Positions 17,911 to 24,828 of a DNA stretch of 64,000 nucleotides are shown in pieces. The stretch is taken from NCBI GenBank assembly GCA_035695825.1, contig DASRRH010000026.1, positions 372,001 to 436,000 on the forward strand, read 5' to 3'. The stretch's first letter is position 1. Every line of letters begins with the position of its first letter. Both the position numbers and the translations under genes were made by a program. A model generated the notes under the pieces. The model saw nothing but the letters and a program-made list of their open reading frames with translations. It was not told the DNA's origin and made no database searches. The DNA comes from JAKEFM01 sp035695825. GTDB taxonomy: Bacteria; Planctomycetota; UBA1135; JAKEFM01.

Positions 17911-18270
17911 ATGGCGAAGAGGAAGACCCGGAACGCGCTCGAGATCCTCCGTCGGGACGTCGGCGACGATCCCGAGCACCGCGCGATGGTCGAGGAAGAG
18001 ACCCTCAACGCCCGCGTGGCTCGGGAGATCCATGACCGACGCACCGCGGCGGGCCTCACCCAGCGGCAGCTCGCGGACCTCGTGGGAACCTCGCAGCCGG
18101 TCATCGCGCGGCTCGAGGACGCGGACTACGAGGGGCACTCCCTCACCATGCTCCGTCGCATCGCGGAGGCGCTGAGGATGCGAGTGGAAGTGCGGCTCGT
18201 CCCTCGGGGAGGTGACCCGCCGGGCCTCGCGCGCCGAGGCTCGCCGAGCCCGAAGCCCCGCCCCTGGTGA
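17911..18270 (+). CDS. HigA-like XRE-family antitoxin
   Basis: 119 aa. The helix-turn-helix is plain: AGLTQRQLADLVGTSQPVIARLED, with a short dimerising segment before it and a basic, proline-rich tail. It should neutralise the HigB-like toxin and repress the operon through the upstream palindrome. The start ATG at 17911 follows the toxin stop by 4 bp. Type II toxin-antitoxin pairs are common cargo of chromosomal cassette arrays, where they stabilise the array. Confidence 0.85.
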   Translation: MAKRKTRNALEILRRDVGDDPEHRAMVEEETLNARVAREIHDRRTAAGLTQRQLADLVGTSQPVIARLEDADYEGHSLTMLRRIAEALRMRVEVRLVPRGGDPPGLARRGSPSPKPRPW

Positions 18271-18399
18271 TCGGTCATCGTCCCGCTCTCGCCCCTGGCG
18301 CTCGCGACTCTGCTGAGCCTGCCGCGGTCCGCCGACCGGGCCTACCCGACGACCGACACCGCGGGGCGAATCCTACCCGTCCACACTTGCGATCCGTCC

Positions 18400-18891
18400 T
18401 CAGCTCACCGCCTTCTTCACGAGCGCGCTGATCCTTGCCTCTTCGGCGGCCGTCAACTCCTTCAGCGCGAAGGCGACCGGCCACATGCCGCCTTCGTCGA
18501 GGTTCGCCGTGTCGCTGAAGCCGAACGACGAGTACCTCGTCTTGAACTTCTGCGCGCTCTGGAAGTAGCAGACGACCTTGCCGTCCTTGGCATACGCGGG
18601 CATCCCGTACCAGAGTCTAGGCGAGAGGGCCGGCGCGCTGGCTTTGAGGATCGCATGGAGCCGCTTGCCCATGGCGCGATCCGGTTCCGGCAGCCCCGCG
18701 ATCTTGGCGAGCACGGTGCTCTCCCCGTCCGCACTATCCTTGCTCGCGCGGGGGCCGCGGCGCGCCTCCGCCTTCAGCTCTTCGATGCGCTCCTTCATCG
18801 CGACTCGTTCCTCGTCCGTGAATCCCTCGAACTTCTCGCTGGTCGCGGCGGTGCTCTTGGCGGGCTTTTGCGTGTCCTTCTTCGGGCTCAT
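18400..18891 (-). CDS. DUF1801 domain protein
   Basis: 163 aa. The C-terminal domain (LSPRLWYGMPAYAKDGKVVCYFQSAQKFKTRYSSFGF) matches DUF1801/YdhG-like proteins, small alpha/beta proteins of unknown function. The N-terminus is a charged, Lys/Ala-rich tail. ATG 18891 is chosen over one 15 bp upstream because AAGGAGG stands 5 nt before it. Probably a mobile cassette gene; the leader contains a hairpin and a GAAC-N4-GTTC box. Confidence 0.8.
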   Translation of the reverse strand: MSPKKDTQKPAKSTAATSEKFEGFTDEERVAMKERIEELKAEARRGPRASKDSADGESTVLAKIAGLPEPDRAMGKRLHAILKASAPALSPRLWYGMPAYAKDGKVVCYFQSAQKFKTRYSSFGFSDTANLDEGGMWPVAFALKELTAAEEARISALVKKAVS

Positions 18892-18936
18892 AGAAACCTC
18901 CTTCATCGTGATCGATAGTCGTCGAGACCAGGTTCT

Positions 18937-18959
18937 CAGCCGCCCATCGTGGGCGGCTG
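18937..18959. other. Perfect 10-bp stem-loop in the leader of the DUF1801 gene
   Basis: CAGCCGCCCA and TGGGCGGCTG pair perfectly around a TCG loop. There is no T-run, so it is not a standard terminator on either strand. On the minus strand it falls in the leader of the DUF1801 gene, about 45 nt before the start. It could be a leader structure, or a cassette-end structure. Confidence 0.5.
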
Positions 18960-18969
18960 CTATCCTTTA

Positions 18970-18981
18970 GAACACTTGTTC
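18970..18981. promoter_or_regulatory. GAAC-N4-GTTC box (LexA/Cheo-like) upstream of the DUF1801 gene
   Basis: GAACACTTGTTC, flanked by A and T, fits the GAAC-N4-GTTC operator recognised by LexA in Gram-positives and several other phyla. It lies about 80 bp upstream of the DUF1801 start. Integron activity is SOS-linked in some bacteria, so the position is suggestive, but whether this organism's LexA uses this motif is unknown. Confidence 0.35.
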
Positions 18982-18988
18982 TAGGCAG

Positions 18989-19066
18989 TCATGGCAGGGA
19001 TTGTCCGAATTCGCCGTCGTACGCCTTCTGCAGTTCGGCGGCGATGATCTCTCGCATCTTGAGCAT
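18989..19066 (-). pseudogene. Possible 3' fragment of a VOC/PhnB-like gene
   Basis: A 25-aa open frame (MLKMREIIAAELQKAYDG and a short tail) between two cassette genes. The phrase AMLKMREI...ELQKAYDG resembles the C-terminal helix of PhnB/VOC-family proteins. The frame is open only a few codons further upstream before a TAA. I read it as a remnant of a truncated cassette; a chance open frame cannot be excluded. Confidence 0.3.
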
Positions 19067-19151
19067 GGCCTCTGCCGCTCGTCTGGATTACTCGGGGTCA
19101 CGGTCACCCATGCGCTCGCCCTACAACCGCTTGCACCCGTCGGCGGCTGGT

Positions 19152-19712
19152 TCACTTGAGTCCCAGCGGTTTGCCTGCAGCGAGGAGCCGAACCGCCTCC
19201 TGCAGGCGCCTGGCCTTCGTGTCCTCGCGCTTGGCGGACTCGATCGAGCCGACATACCGTCGTCGCTGGGAGGGCGGAAGGCCCTCGAAGGTCCGCCATG
19301 CCGCCGGCTGCTTCCGTAGCGCTGTCCGAATGTATCGTGGAAGCGTTGCGGGCATCTGGAACCGTGGCGGTCGCGGGTCATAGCCGCGGTCCGTCGGGGG
19401 GCGACGGATCCCACCGGGCTGCAATCTGCCGCTGGCTCTCAAGGCCGCGTAGCGCTTCCGGTTGATCGTCGACCACCGGCTATCCGCTCTCCGGGGCGTG
19501 AACTTGAGCGCGTAGCGTGAGTCGTCCAGACGCTTGACCAGGCTATCGACCCAGCCGAAGCAGAGCGCCTCATCGAGAGCGTCCAGGTGGGAGATCGAGC
19601 GCCGACCCGTGTGGACCTTGTGGAAGACGAGCCACACCTCGGACTCGGAGTCGTGGTGCTCTAGGAGCCATTTGCGCCAGTGGTCGGCGGTCTGAGCGAC
19701 GAAGGTCTTCAT
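19152..19712 (-). CDS. YdeI/OmpD-associated family protein
   Basis: 186 aa. SEVWLVFHKVHTGRRSISHLDALDEALCFGWVDSLVKRLDDSRYALKFTPRR is the characteristic core of the YdeI family (linked to antimicrobial-peptide resistance in Salmonella), followed by W-x-x-FEGLPPSQRRRYVGSIESAKREDTKARR near the C-terminus. ATG 19712 begins MKTFVAQTADHW, a normal family start; 12 further upstream codons are probably non-coding cassette DNA. Frequent as an integron cassette gene. Confidence 0.88.
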   Translation of the reverse strand: MKTFVAQTADHWRKWLLEHHDSESEVWLVFHKVHTGRRSISHLDALDEALCFGWVDSLVKRLDDSRYALKFTPRRADSRWSTINRKRYAALRASGRLQPGGIRRPPTDRGYDPRPPRFQMPATLPRYIRTALRKQPAAWRTFEGLPPSQRRRYVGSIESAKREDTKARRLQEAVRLLAAGKPLGLK

Positions 19713-19739
19713 GATTCGCGGTGCCTTGCGTGGGTGTCC

Positions 19740-19799
19740 GCCCAACATTCAGCATCCGCTGCGGCGCGGAGCGCCGGCCGCCGGATGTCGTTGTTGCGC
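19740..19799. repeat. attC-like recombination site, 60 bp
   Basis: On the plus strand it opens with GCCCAAC (fits RYYYAAC) and ends GTTGCGC (one mismatch to GTTRRRY). The inner arms CATCCG (19753-19758) and CGGATG (19782-19787) pair, as expected for the folded single-stranded site. The length of 60 bp equals the commonest short attC class. It covers the end of the quinone oxidoreductase gene and stops 28 bp before the YdeI start, the normal place between cassettes. Confidence 0.55.
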
Positions 19800-20858
19800 C
19801 GCTCCTGAGTCGAGCGACGACCCGTTGCACACCAGGACGACCTTGCCGGTCACGCCTCCCTTCCCGAGCAACTCGTGCGCGCGCCTCGCCTCGGCAAGGG
19901 GAAATCGCTGCGCGATCAGGGGCTTGATCTTCTTCTGATGAAGGAGGTCGAGCAGGTCGATCAGGTCCTTTCGAAAGAACTCCGGTTTCAGGCGTTTGAG
20001 CGTCTGAATGCTGTAGGGGATCACGCGTTTCCGGCCCGGGAGAAGCCAGCCTCCGGCGATGTACATCCCGAAGATCGCGGCTCCACGGAAGCGTTGGCGA
20101 CGACCCGGGCGAGCTGAAGCCAATCCCTCCCCACGAAGGGAGGAACGAAGGCCATAGCCCACGACCTTCCCGCCAGGGCGGAGAGCCTTGCGGGAATGCC
20201 AGAGGTGGGACCCACCGATGGGGTCGAAGGCGACGTCCACACCCTCGGGCGCGAGCCGGTGAATCTCTTTCACGAAGTCCTGATGGTAGTCGATGGGGAT
20301 ACCGCCGAGGTCGGAAACGTCCGGCGCACTTCGCGGCGAGCAGGTGCCGTACATCTCCAACCCGGCGAGGCGGCCCAGCTGCAAGAGTGCCGTGCCGACC
20401 CCACCTGCCGCGCCGTGAATCAGCGCGCGCTGAGCCGGTCGGACCGCAGCGGACCGATGCAGCATCTGGTACGCCGTGATGTAGTTCAGTACGAGGCTGA
20501 CAGCCTCGGCGGCGTCCAACCCGGGTGGCACCGGAACCAGTTCGCGCTGCGGCAGGCAGATGAACTCCGCGTAGGCGCCGTGGATCGGCAGCGCGGCAAC
20601 CGTCTGGCCCGGTTCGATTCCAGAGACTCCGGCGCCGAGCCGATCCACGACGCCGACCAGATCCCACCCCGGCGTGAATGGCACCGGGGGTGTTTCGGGG
20701 TGAACGCCCTCTCGCGCCATGATGTCGGGCAAAGAAACGCCTGCGGCGTGCACTCTCACGCGCACTTCGCCGCCTTTCGGCTCGGGACACTCTGCTTCAA
20801 TCACCCGAAGCGCATCGGGTCCGCCGTAGTGGGTGACGATCACGCGCGTGTGCCTCAT
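19749..20858 (-). CDS. Zinc-independent quinone oxidoreductase / MDR family alcohol dehydrogenase
   Basis: 369 aa. The N-terminal GroES-like fold (GGPDALRVIE, VHAAGVSLPDIMAREG, TPGWDLVGVVDRLGAGV) and the Rossmann part (RALIHGAAGGVGTALLQLGRLAG) are typical of NADPH-dependent quinone reductases. The structural zinc cysteines are absent. The last 25 residues (after KVVLVCNG) run into the attC-like site and may be cassette-derived extension. Substrate unknown. Confidence 0.88.
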   Translation of the reverse strand: MRHTRVIVTHYGGPDALRVIEAECPEPKGGEVRVRVHAAGVSLPDIMAREGVHPETPPVPFTPGWDLVGVVDRLGAGVSGIEPGQTVAALPIHGAYAEFICLPQRELVPVPPGLDAAEAVSLVLNYITAYQMLHRSAAVRPAQRALIHGAAGGVGTALLQLGRLAGLEMYGTCSPRSAPDVSDLGGIPIDYHQDFVKEIHRLAPEGVDVAFDPIGGSHLWHSRKALRPGGKVVGYGLRSSLRGEGLASARPGRRQRFRGAAIFGMYIAGGWLLPGRKRVIPYSIQTLKRLKPEFFRKDLIDLLDLLHQKKIKPLIAQRFPLAEARRAHELLGKGGVTGKVVLVCNGSSLDSGAAQQRHPAAGAPRRSGC

Positions 20859-20898
20859 CGACGGGTTCTTCCCCTGGTGGCCCTCGAGCTCATGCGCC

Positions 20899-21005
20899 GT
20901 GACGCCATGCGTTTCAGCCGCAAAAGTCCGGCGGCATCCTACTTCTTACTCCGTGGGTTCTGCTGCGAGCGCCGGGCCTTCGTCGGCTGCAAACGCTCGT
21001 TAGAC
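20899..21005. repeat. attC-like recombination site, about 107 bp
   Basis: The plus strand ends with GTTAGAC (20999-21005), a perfect GTTRRRY core. The arms GCGTTTCAGCCG (20909-20920) and CGGCTGCAAACGC (20984-20996) pair over 12 bp with one extrahelical C, the asymmetry expected in attC. The opposite core (GTGACGC, 20899-20905) is degenerate. It lies between the DUF4440 and quinone oxidoreductase genes. Confidence 0.5.
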
Positions 21006-21036
21006 GCCGCCGATCACTCATGGCAACGGATTGTTG

Positions 21037-21489
21037 CTAATTCCAGATGACTCGGCTTTGCTTCCAGGAACCATCCTCTTGACGCTTATACAGATAGAGA
21101 TAGTTGCCGCTCTTCTGGATTGGAGCCCCACCAGCCTTCGGAGTCAGCGTATAACGCTCCGTGCCCCGATCAAAGCCCCAATCGCCGAACACGACAATCT
21201 CTTGGCTGCTGTATTCGACCTGGACCGTGAACGCCTGGTGGAAGACCCGCATGAGGGCGGCCACACTGTCCGCACCGGTCACGGGTGGCTTGTCGGGCGC
21301 CATCATCACCAGGTCGTCAGCGAAGTGAACTCGGAACTGGTCGACACTTCCGGCGTTCTCGGCGGCCTGGAACCGAGCGGTCGCGGCAGCGATGGCCTGA
21401 CGGTCGGCGGCTGGATCTGGCGTGCTGGCGGAATCGCATGCCGCTGTCAGGAACGTTAGGAAGAGAACTCCGATTGCCAGATGTTTCAT
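21037..21489 (-). CDS. DUF4440 / SnoaL-like lipoprotein
   Basis: 150 aa. Lipobox LTAAC at residues 15-19 predicts a lipid-anchored protein. The rest (ADRQAIAAATARFQAAENAGSVDQFRVHFADDLVMMAPDKPPVTG, GTERYTLTPKAGGAPIQKSGNYLYLYKRQEDGSWK) fits the DUF4440 branch of the NTF2-like fold, small ligand-binding or isomerase-like proteins. ATG 21489 has GGGAGG 4 nt upstream and starts directly at the signal peptide. Likely cassette gene. Confidence 0.85.
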   Translation of the reverse strand: MKHLAIGVLFLTFLTAACDSASTPDPAADRQAIAAATARFQAAENAGSVDQFRVHFADDLVMMAPDKPPVTGADSVAALMRVFHQAFTVQVEYSSQEIVVFGDWGFDRGTERYTLTPKAGGAPIQKSGNYLYLYKRQEDGSWKQSRVIWN

Positions 21490-21510
21490 CGAACCTCCCT
21501 GCGTAAGCGG

Positions 21511-21610
21511 CGTCTGACGGCCGCGGATCACCTGCAAAGCCGCGGGTGGCAACCTTTCGACTCACGACGACCGTCGTCGCGGCTTTGTCAGATGCATCCG
21601 CATGTTAGGC
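21511..21610. repeat. attC-like recombination site, 100 bp
   Basis: Best of the three. The plus strand runs from GTCTGAC (21511-21517) to GTTAGGC (21604-21610), the latter a perfect core that reads GCCTAAC on the minus strand. CAAAGCCGCG (21535-21544) and CGCGGCTTTG (21578-21587) pair perfectly, and GGATCACCTG pairs imperfectly with CAGATGCATCC. The DUF1801 stop codon lies inside the core, exactly as in known cassettes, and the next gene starts 22 bp beyond. Confidence 0.65.
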
Positions 21611-22069
21611 GTCCCCGGTTGTCCTTGGTCTCCGCTTCTTCGACTCCGACTTGATGATCATGTGGGTCGAGCGGGTGCGCGGGAAGATGACCCCGGAGTG
21701 CTTGATCGCAGTCTTGATGAGTGCCTGGATATCCCCGTGATCGAGGTCTGATGCGGCCTTGAGGGTAACGCTGCGTACTTTGGCGCCAGAGCCCTGGAGA
21801 AGACCTTTAGGGTCGGGAAGGGACTTGTCGAAGTACAGCCGGACCCAGCGCGGAAAGATAGCAAGGGCGACGATGGCCTCGTATCCGCGCTCTGACATAC
21901 CGAACGCCACCACGAGCGAGTTGGAGTAGTCGTAAACGAGCTGATAGGAGCCGGGGAAAGCGCGGCGGAGTTTGGGCAGACACCGCTTCACCAGCGCGAC
22001 GATCTTGGGGGGGAACCGCGACAGGAAGGCGGAGAACTGTGCGTTGGGGCTGGGCTGGCGAGTGTTCAC
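21605..22069 (-). CDS. DUF1801 domain protein (second copy, divergent)
   Basis: 154 aa. FPPKIVALVKRCLPKLRRAFPGSYQLVYDYSNSLVVAFG and ALAIFPRWVRLYFDKS match the DUF1801 fold, but it is not a close copy of the other DUF1801 gene. The C-terminus is lysine/arginine-rich. The stop codon is embedded in an attC core, and a lone GTTAGGC core lies 33 bp before its start, so it fits the first cassette of the leftward array. Confidence 0.82.
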   Translation of the reverse strand: MNTRQPSPNAQFSAFLSRFPPKIVALVKRCLPKLRRAFPGSYQLVYDYSNSLVVAFGMSERGYEAIVALAIFPRWVRLYFDKSLPDPKGLLQGSGAKVRSVTLKAASDLDHGDIQALIKTAIKHSGVIFPRTRSTHMIIKSESKKRRPRTTGDA

Positions 22070-22101
22070 GAGTTGACGCTACCTCAAGAAAGGGTGGGCA
22101 C

Positions 22102-22108
22102 GCCTAAC
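22102..22108. repeat. Lone integron core site at the array edge
   Basis: GCCTAAC on the plus strand (GTTAGGC read leftward), in the context GTTAGGCGTGC, a form often seen at cassette junctions. No partner core or pairing arms were found within 150 bp to the right. It may be the remnant of an attI site or of a broken attC. Confidence 0.35.
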
Positions 22109-23026
22109 TTGAATTCGACAGGTCTTCGTTCTCACCCCGAACGCGGCGAGCCCGGTCTGCCCATCGACACCGGCCGGTCCGCCGCCTTCCCTCCGAAGGC
22201 TTTCAGGAGCAGACGCCCGCCCGATGGCGCCCCCGCATCGCGTCCGGCCTAGGCAGGTCTGCCGATTCGCGGAAACGAGGGTGCTCCGCCGGTCCCCGAG
22301 ACGAGGCGCGACCCCGGGCCGAAGGGGTCGATGTGCCCCCACGTCTCCTGTTTCCGGAGGCGGCTCGCGCACGAGATAAGCGGCCCCGAGCGCGGTCGCA
22401 GCCGGCCACGCGTCGCCCGCCCAGGGCGCGACCGACTGGCGGTACCTGCGCGCGATCGCCGCCGTCCCCGTGGCAAGCTCCGTGCCGGTCACCATGGGAG
22501 GCTTGTCTATCCCTCGAGGAGGAACCGGTCAAGGCGGCCGCGGTCGGGGACACGGGGGGGAACTGTCCTCCGCTGGAGTCACCCGACCTCCGCGCCCACA
22601 CGGCAGGTCGAGGGTCCGACGAGGTCGGCGGTTGGTTCGCGGACGACGACGAGCGATGGGTCGCGGACGGGGGCCGCAACGACACCACGTTGCGCAAGTA
22701 CAGGGGCCCCGGCGGGAAGGGGGAGGTGATCGAGGAGGTCGGGGGGCGGAGAAGGTCGCCCTCCGACCAGGAGGACCGCTCGACCCCCCCCCGCCGAGCC
22801 GCCGGGGCCCGCCCCCTCCGGTCGGAGGGGACGGAACGCGATCGAGATGGCACCCGACCACACGGAGGAGAGAGTTCGGATTCGAGGACGAGCGAGGCGT
22901 AGGCCGCGTCGCCCGATTCCATCGGCCGGGCCTCGCACCCCTCGGGCTTCTCGCCCGGGGCGACGGAGGACTTTACGTAGGCGGCGAGGGAGGGTTCGAG
23001 GTGAGCCTGCTTCGCGAGGCGCGAGA
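22109..23026. other. 918-bp stretch without a confident gene
   Basis: GC-rich again, but no reading frame combines a start, consistent codon bias and recognisable protein. Two short frames look partly protein-like: a leftward one starting at 22495 (MVTGTELATGTAAIARRYRQ) and a rightward one near 22550-22790 (WFADDDERWVADGGRNDTTL). Both lose the pattern quickly. This may be decayed DNA between the cassette array and the ParB region. Confidence 0.5.
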
Positions 23027-23176
23027 CTATCGCGCGGCTTCGGCGTCGGGTGGGAGGGGCTCCCCCTGAAGAGCGGTCCGCTCAAGCTCGGTCCGACGGC
23101 CGCGGCGGACGATCTCGAACTGGCCCGAGAGGGGGGAGGGCTCCCCCGGGACGAAGAGGATGCGCCTCTTTCTCAT
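23027..23176 (-). CDS. YjzC-like small protein
   Basis: 49 aa, ATG 23176 with an AGGAG-rich leader. FVPGEPSPLSGQFEIV...RTALQGEPLPPD follows the pattern of small YjzC-type proteins (G-x-P-x-SG-x-Y/F-x-I...GE-x-xPP). Function unknown. It lies just after the remains of a larger leftward frame. Confidence 0.5.
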   Translation of the reverse strand: MRKRRILFVPGEPSPLSGQFEIVRRGRRTELERTALQGEPLPPDAEAAR

Positions 23177-23193
23177 CTCCTTCGACTCCTTGC

Positions 23194-23452
23194 CTAGCGG
23201 CTCACGACGACCTCGATCGGTCCGGTCACCCGGCCGGCCTTCGACCCGGATCGGCTCGAGCGAGCGGGGCGGGTGCCCCGTCGCCGACACCGTCACGCCG
23301 TACTCGCCCGCCCGCAGCGGGCCGACGACGCCCGCATGAATCGGCCGGTCGGCCCATCGCGCGCCGCGGACGAGGTCGTTCCAGGAGTCGGCCACGAGCC
23401 TCTCGAGGTCCTCGCGCGGGCTCGCCGTGATGGTTCCGTTTCCTGCGCGCAC
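23194..23452 (-). pseudogene. Possible remnant of a carboxypeptidase-regulatory-like (PEGA-type) domain gene
   Basis: From GTG 23452 the leftward frame gives plausible protein (DLERLVADSWNDLV, GPLRAGEYGVTVSATGHPP, LEPIRVEG). It then needs a +1 shift near 23235 to finish as GPIEVVVSR before TAG (23194-23196). The GEYGVTVSATGHPPR segment resembles the end of carboxypeptidase regulatory-like domains. Most likely a truncated, frameshifted remnant; it could also be a sequencing frameshift in a short gene. Confidence 0.35.
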
Positions 23453-23550
23453 GATTGTGCCTCTACTTAGGGAGACAATCGAGCGGGCCGAATCGGCAAA
23501 GAAAAATAGTTCTGCCGTTTCCCCGGGCTCGATTGTCTCCCTAGATAGAG
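23452..23550. repeat. Large inverted repeat with three copies of a CGATTGT element
   Basis: The 17-bp arms 23468-23484 and 23527-23543 (GCTCGATTGTCTCCCTA and its complement) match perfectly around an AT-richer 42-bp centre. The arms extend imperfectly by seven bases. A third copy of the element starts at 23452 (CGATTGTGCCTCTACTTAG), so CGATTGT occurs in three half-sites with alternating orientation. This looks like a multi-site operator or centromere-like site 260 bp before a ParB-like gene. Confidence 0.7.
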
Positions 23551-23813
23551 GGACCGTTCTTCCGGGGCGGTCCCGATCGAGGCAACGCCTCCCCGCCGGG
23601 GGCCAGGGCTCCGCGGACGGGGTGCGGGCGGCCGTCCCTCGGGCCGCGCCCTGGGTCAAGGGGCGGCTCCGGGACCGCGCCGGCTGCGCGAGGCAGGGTG
23701 GACTCGGGATCGGTCCTCCCCCGCGCGCGCCGGGCCGCCCGTCGACTCCGGGGCGGGGTCCGCTCCGGCGGGGAGGCACTTTCGGGGCCGAAGGGTCCCG
23801 GGGAGCGACGGAG

Positions 23814-24719
23814 ATGGAAGAGGTCATGGAAGCGACGAAGATCGTCATGGACGGAACCACCCCCCCCGCGGGGGTCGACCCGAGGCCCGCGCCCGACAGC
23901 GACGCGGGGCTCGAGACCTGGACGGTCCCCCTGGCGCAGATCGACGCCGAGGGGAGCGCCTTCCGCTTCCGGCGGACGATCAGGCCCGACGCCCGGATCC
24001 GGGAGCTCGCCGCCTCGATCGAGGCGCAGGGGCTCCTCCACCCCCTCGTCGTCCGGAAGAAGGGAGACCTCTTCGAGCTCGTGAGCGGCTTCCGCCGCCA
24101 CGGGGCGATGACCTTCCTCGCGCGGACGAAGGGGATCGCCCCCTCGGCCTACCCGGTCAAGGTGAGCGTCCTCCCCGACGGGACTAGCGACGACGAGGCG
24201 CTGCGCGTCGCCTTCGCCGAGAACCTCGCGAGGAAGACCTTCGACGCGACCGAGAAGGCGATCGCGGTCGTGCGCCTGCGGGACGAGTTCGGGAAGACGC
24301 AGGAGGAGATCGCGGATCTCCTCAAGGTCAGCAAGGCGGGCCTCCAGCAGGTCCTCGAGCTGCTCGCCGCGCCCGAGGACGTTCGCGTGGCCTTCCGCGG
24401 GGGCAGGCTCGCGCTCAAGCACGCCCTCGCGATCGCGCGGATCCAGGACCCCGCCGCCCGCGAGACGGTGATCCGGCGGGCCGGGGTGAAGGGCCTGCGG
24501 GCGAGCGCGATCGCCGCCGCCGCCGGAGGCGGGGGCAGGATCGAGGTCGTGGCATCGCCGGAGGAACCGGCCGAGGAAAACCCCCTCCCCGAGAAGGCGC
24601 GGTCGATCGCGAAGCTCTCGCGGGCCGCGGACCCCGTCTACCCCTTCCGCCTCACGCTCCGGCTCAAGTCGGAGGAGGCGGTCCTGAGGGTAGCGAGGTA
24701 CGCGCTCCGGGTCGCGTAG
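23814..24719 (+). CDS. ParB/Noc/KorB-like protein (orphan)
   Basis: 301 aa. The ParB N-terminal domain is evident: VPLAQIDAEG, FRRTIRPDARIRELAASIEAQGLLHPLVVRKKGDLFELVSGFRRHGAM and AFAENLARKTFDATEKAIAV, the CTP-binding region of ParB. A helix-turn-helix follows (KTQEEIADLLKVSKAGLQQVLELL). The C-terminal dimerisation part is short. No parA gene lies nearby, so it may be a chromosomal orphan or a plasmid/phage-derived regulator. ATG 23814 is used; ATG 23826 is possible. Confidence 0.85.
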   Translation: MEEVMEATKIVMDGTTPPAGVDPRPAPDSDAGLETWTVPLAQIDAEGSAFRFRRTIRPDARIRELAASIEAQGLLHPLVVRKKGDLFELVSGFRRHGAMTFLARTKGIAPSAYPVKVSVLPDGTSDDEALRVAFAENLARKTFDATEKAIAVVRLRDEFGKTQEEIADLLKVSKAGLQQVLELLAAPEDVRVAFRGGRLALKHALAIARIQDPAARETVIRRAGVKGLRASAIAAAAGGGGRIEVVASPEEPAEENPLPEKARSIAKLSRAADPVYPFRLTLRLKSEEAVLRVARYALRVA

Positions 24720-24744
24720 GCGCAAAGCGAGCGGTAGTCCCCTG

Positions 24745-24778
24745 GAGGCCGCCGGGCCCGCATGGGCCTGGCGGCCTC
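24745..24778 (+). terminator. Strong hairpin after the ParB-like gene
   Basis: GAGGCCGCC (24745-24753) pairs with GGCGGCCTC (24770-24778), then a G/T mismatch, GGCCC/GGGCC and a short GCAT loop. It begins 26 bp after the stop codon. The downstream sequence TCTCGTC has only a weak T content, so termination may be partial or need a factor. Confidence 0.6.
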
Positions 24779-24828
24779 TCTCGTCATCCGTTCAGGGACG
24801 AACCGTGCTGGCCCGGGCCGTGGCGGTT

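Larger units (their letters stand above)
18400..22108 (-). mobile_element. Probable integron gene-cassette cluster without integrase (CALIN)
   Basis: Five small leftward genes of typical cassette content (DUF1801, YdeI, quinone oxidoreductase, DUF4440 lipoprotein, DUF1801) follow one another. Three of the gaps hold attC-like imperfect palindromes with the 7-bp core sites RYYYAAC and GTTRRRY or close variants (19740-19799, 20899-21005, 21511-21610). A lone GCCTAAC core closes the right edge (22102-22108). The DNA is visibly less GC-rich than the flanks. No integrase gene was found anywhere in the window. Based on sequence pattern and knowledge of integrons; not computed. Confidence 0.6.

Noticed and set aside
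19115..19156. A further attC-like site after the YdeI gene
   Set aside because: Arms AACCGC/GCGGCTGGTT pair only partly and neither core fits the consensus, so it is not listed as a feature.
22333..22902. Possible gene reading WFADDDERWVADGGRNDTTL on the plus strand
   Set aside because: Codon bias is good for only about 80 codons, there is no convincing start, and the ends are low-complexity.
22109..23026. Integron integrase gene beside the lone core site
   Set aside because: No tyrosine-recombinase motifs (R...H-x-x-R...Y) in any frame here or elsewhere in the window.
23452..23550. Rho-independent terminator or IS ends
   Set aside because: The 42-bp centre is too long for a terminator, and no transposase or target duplication is visible.
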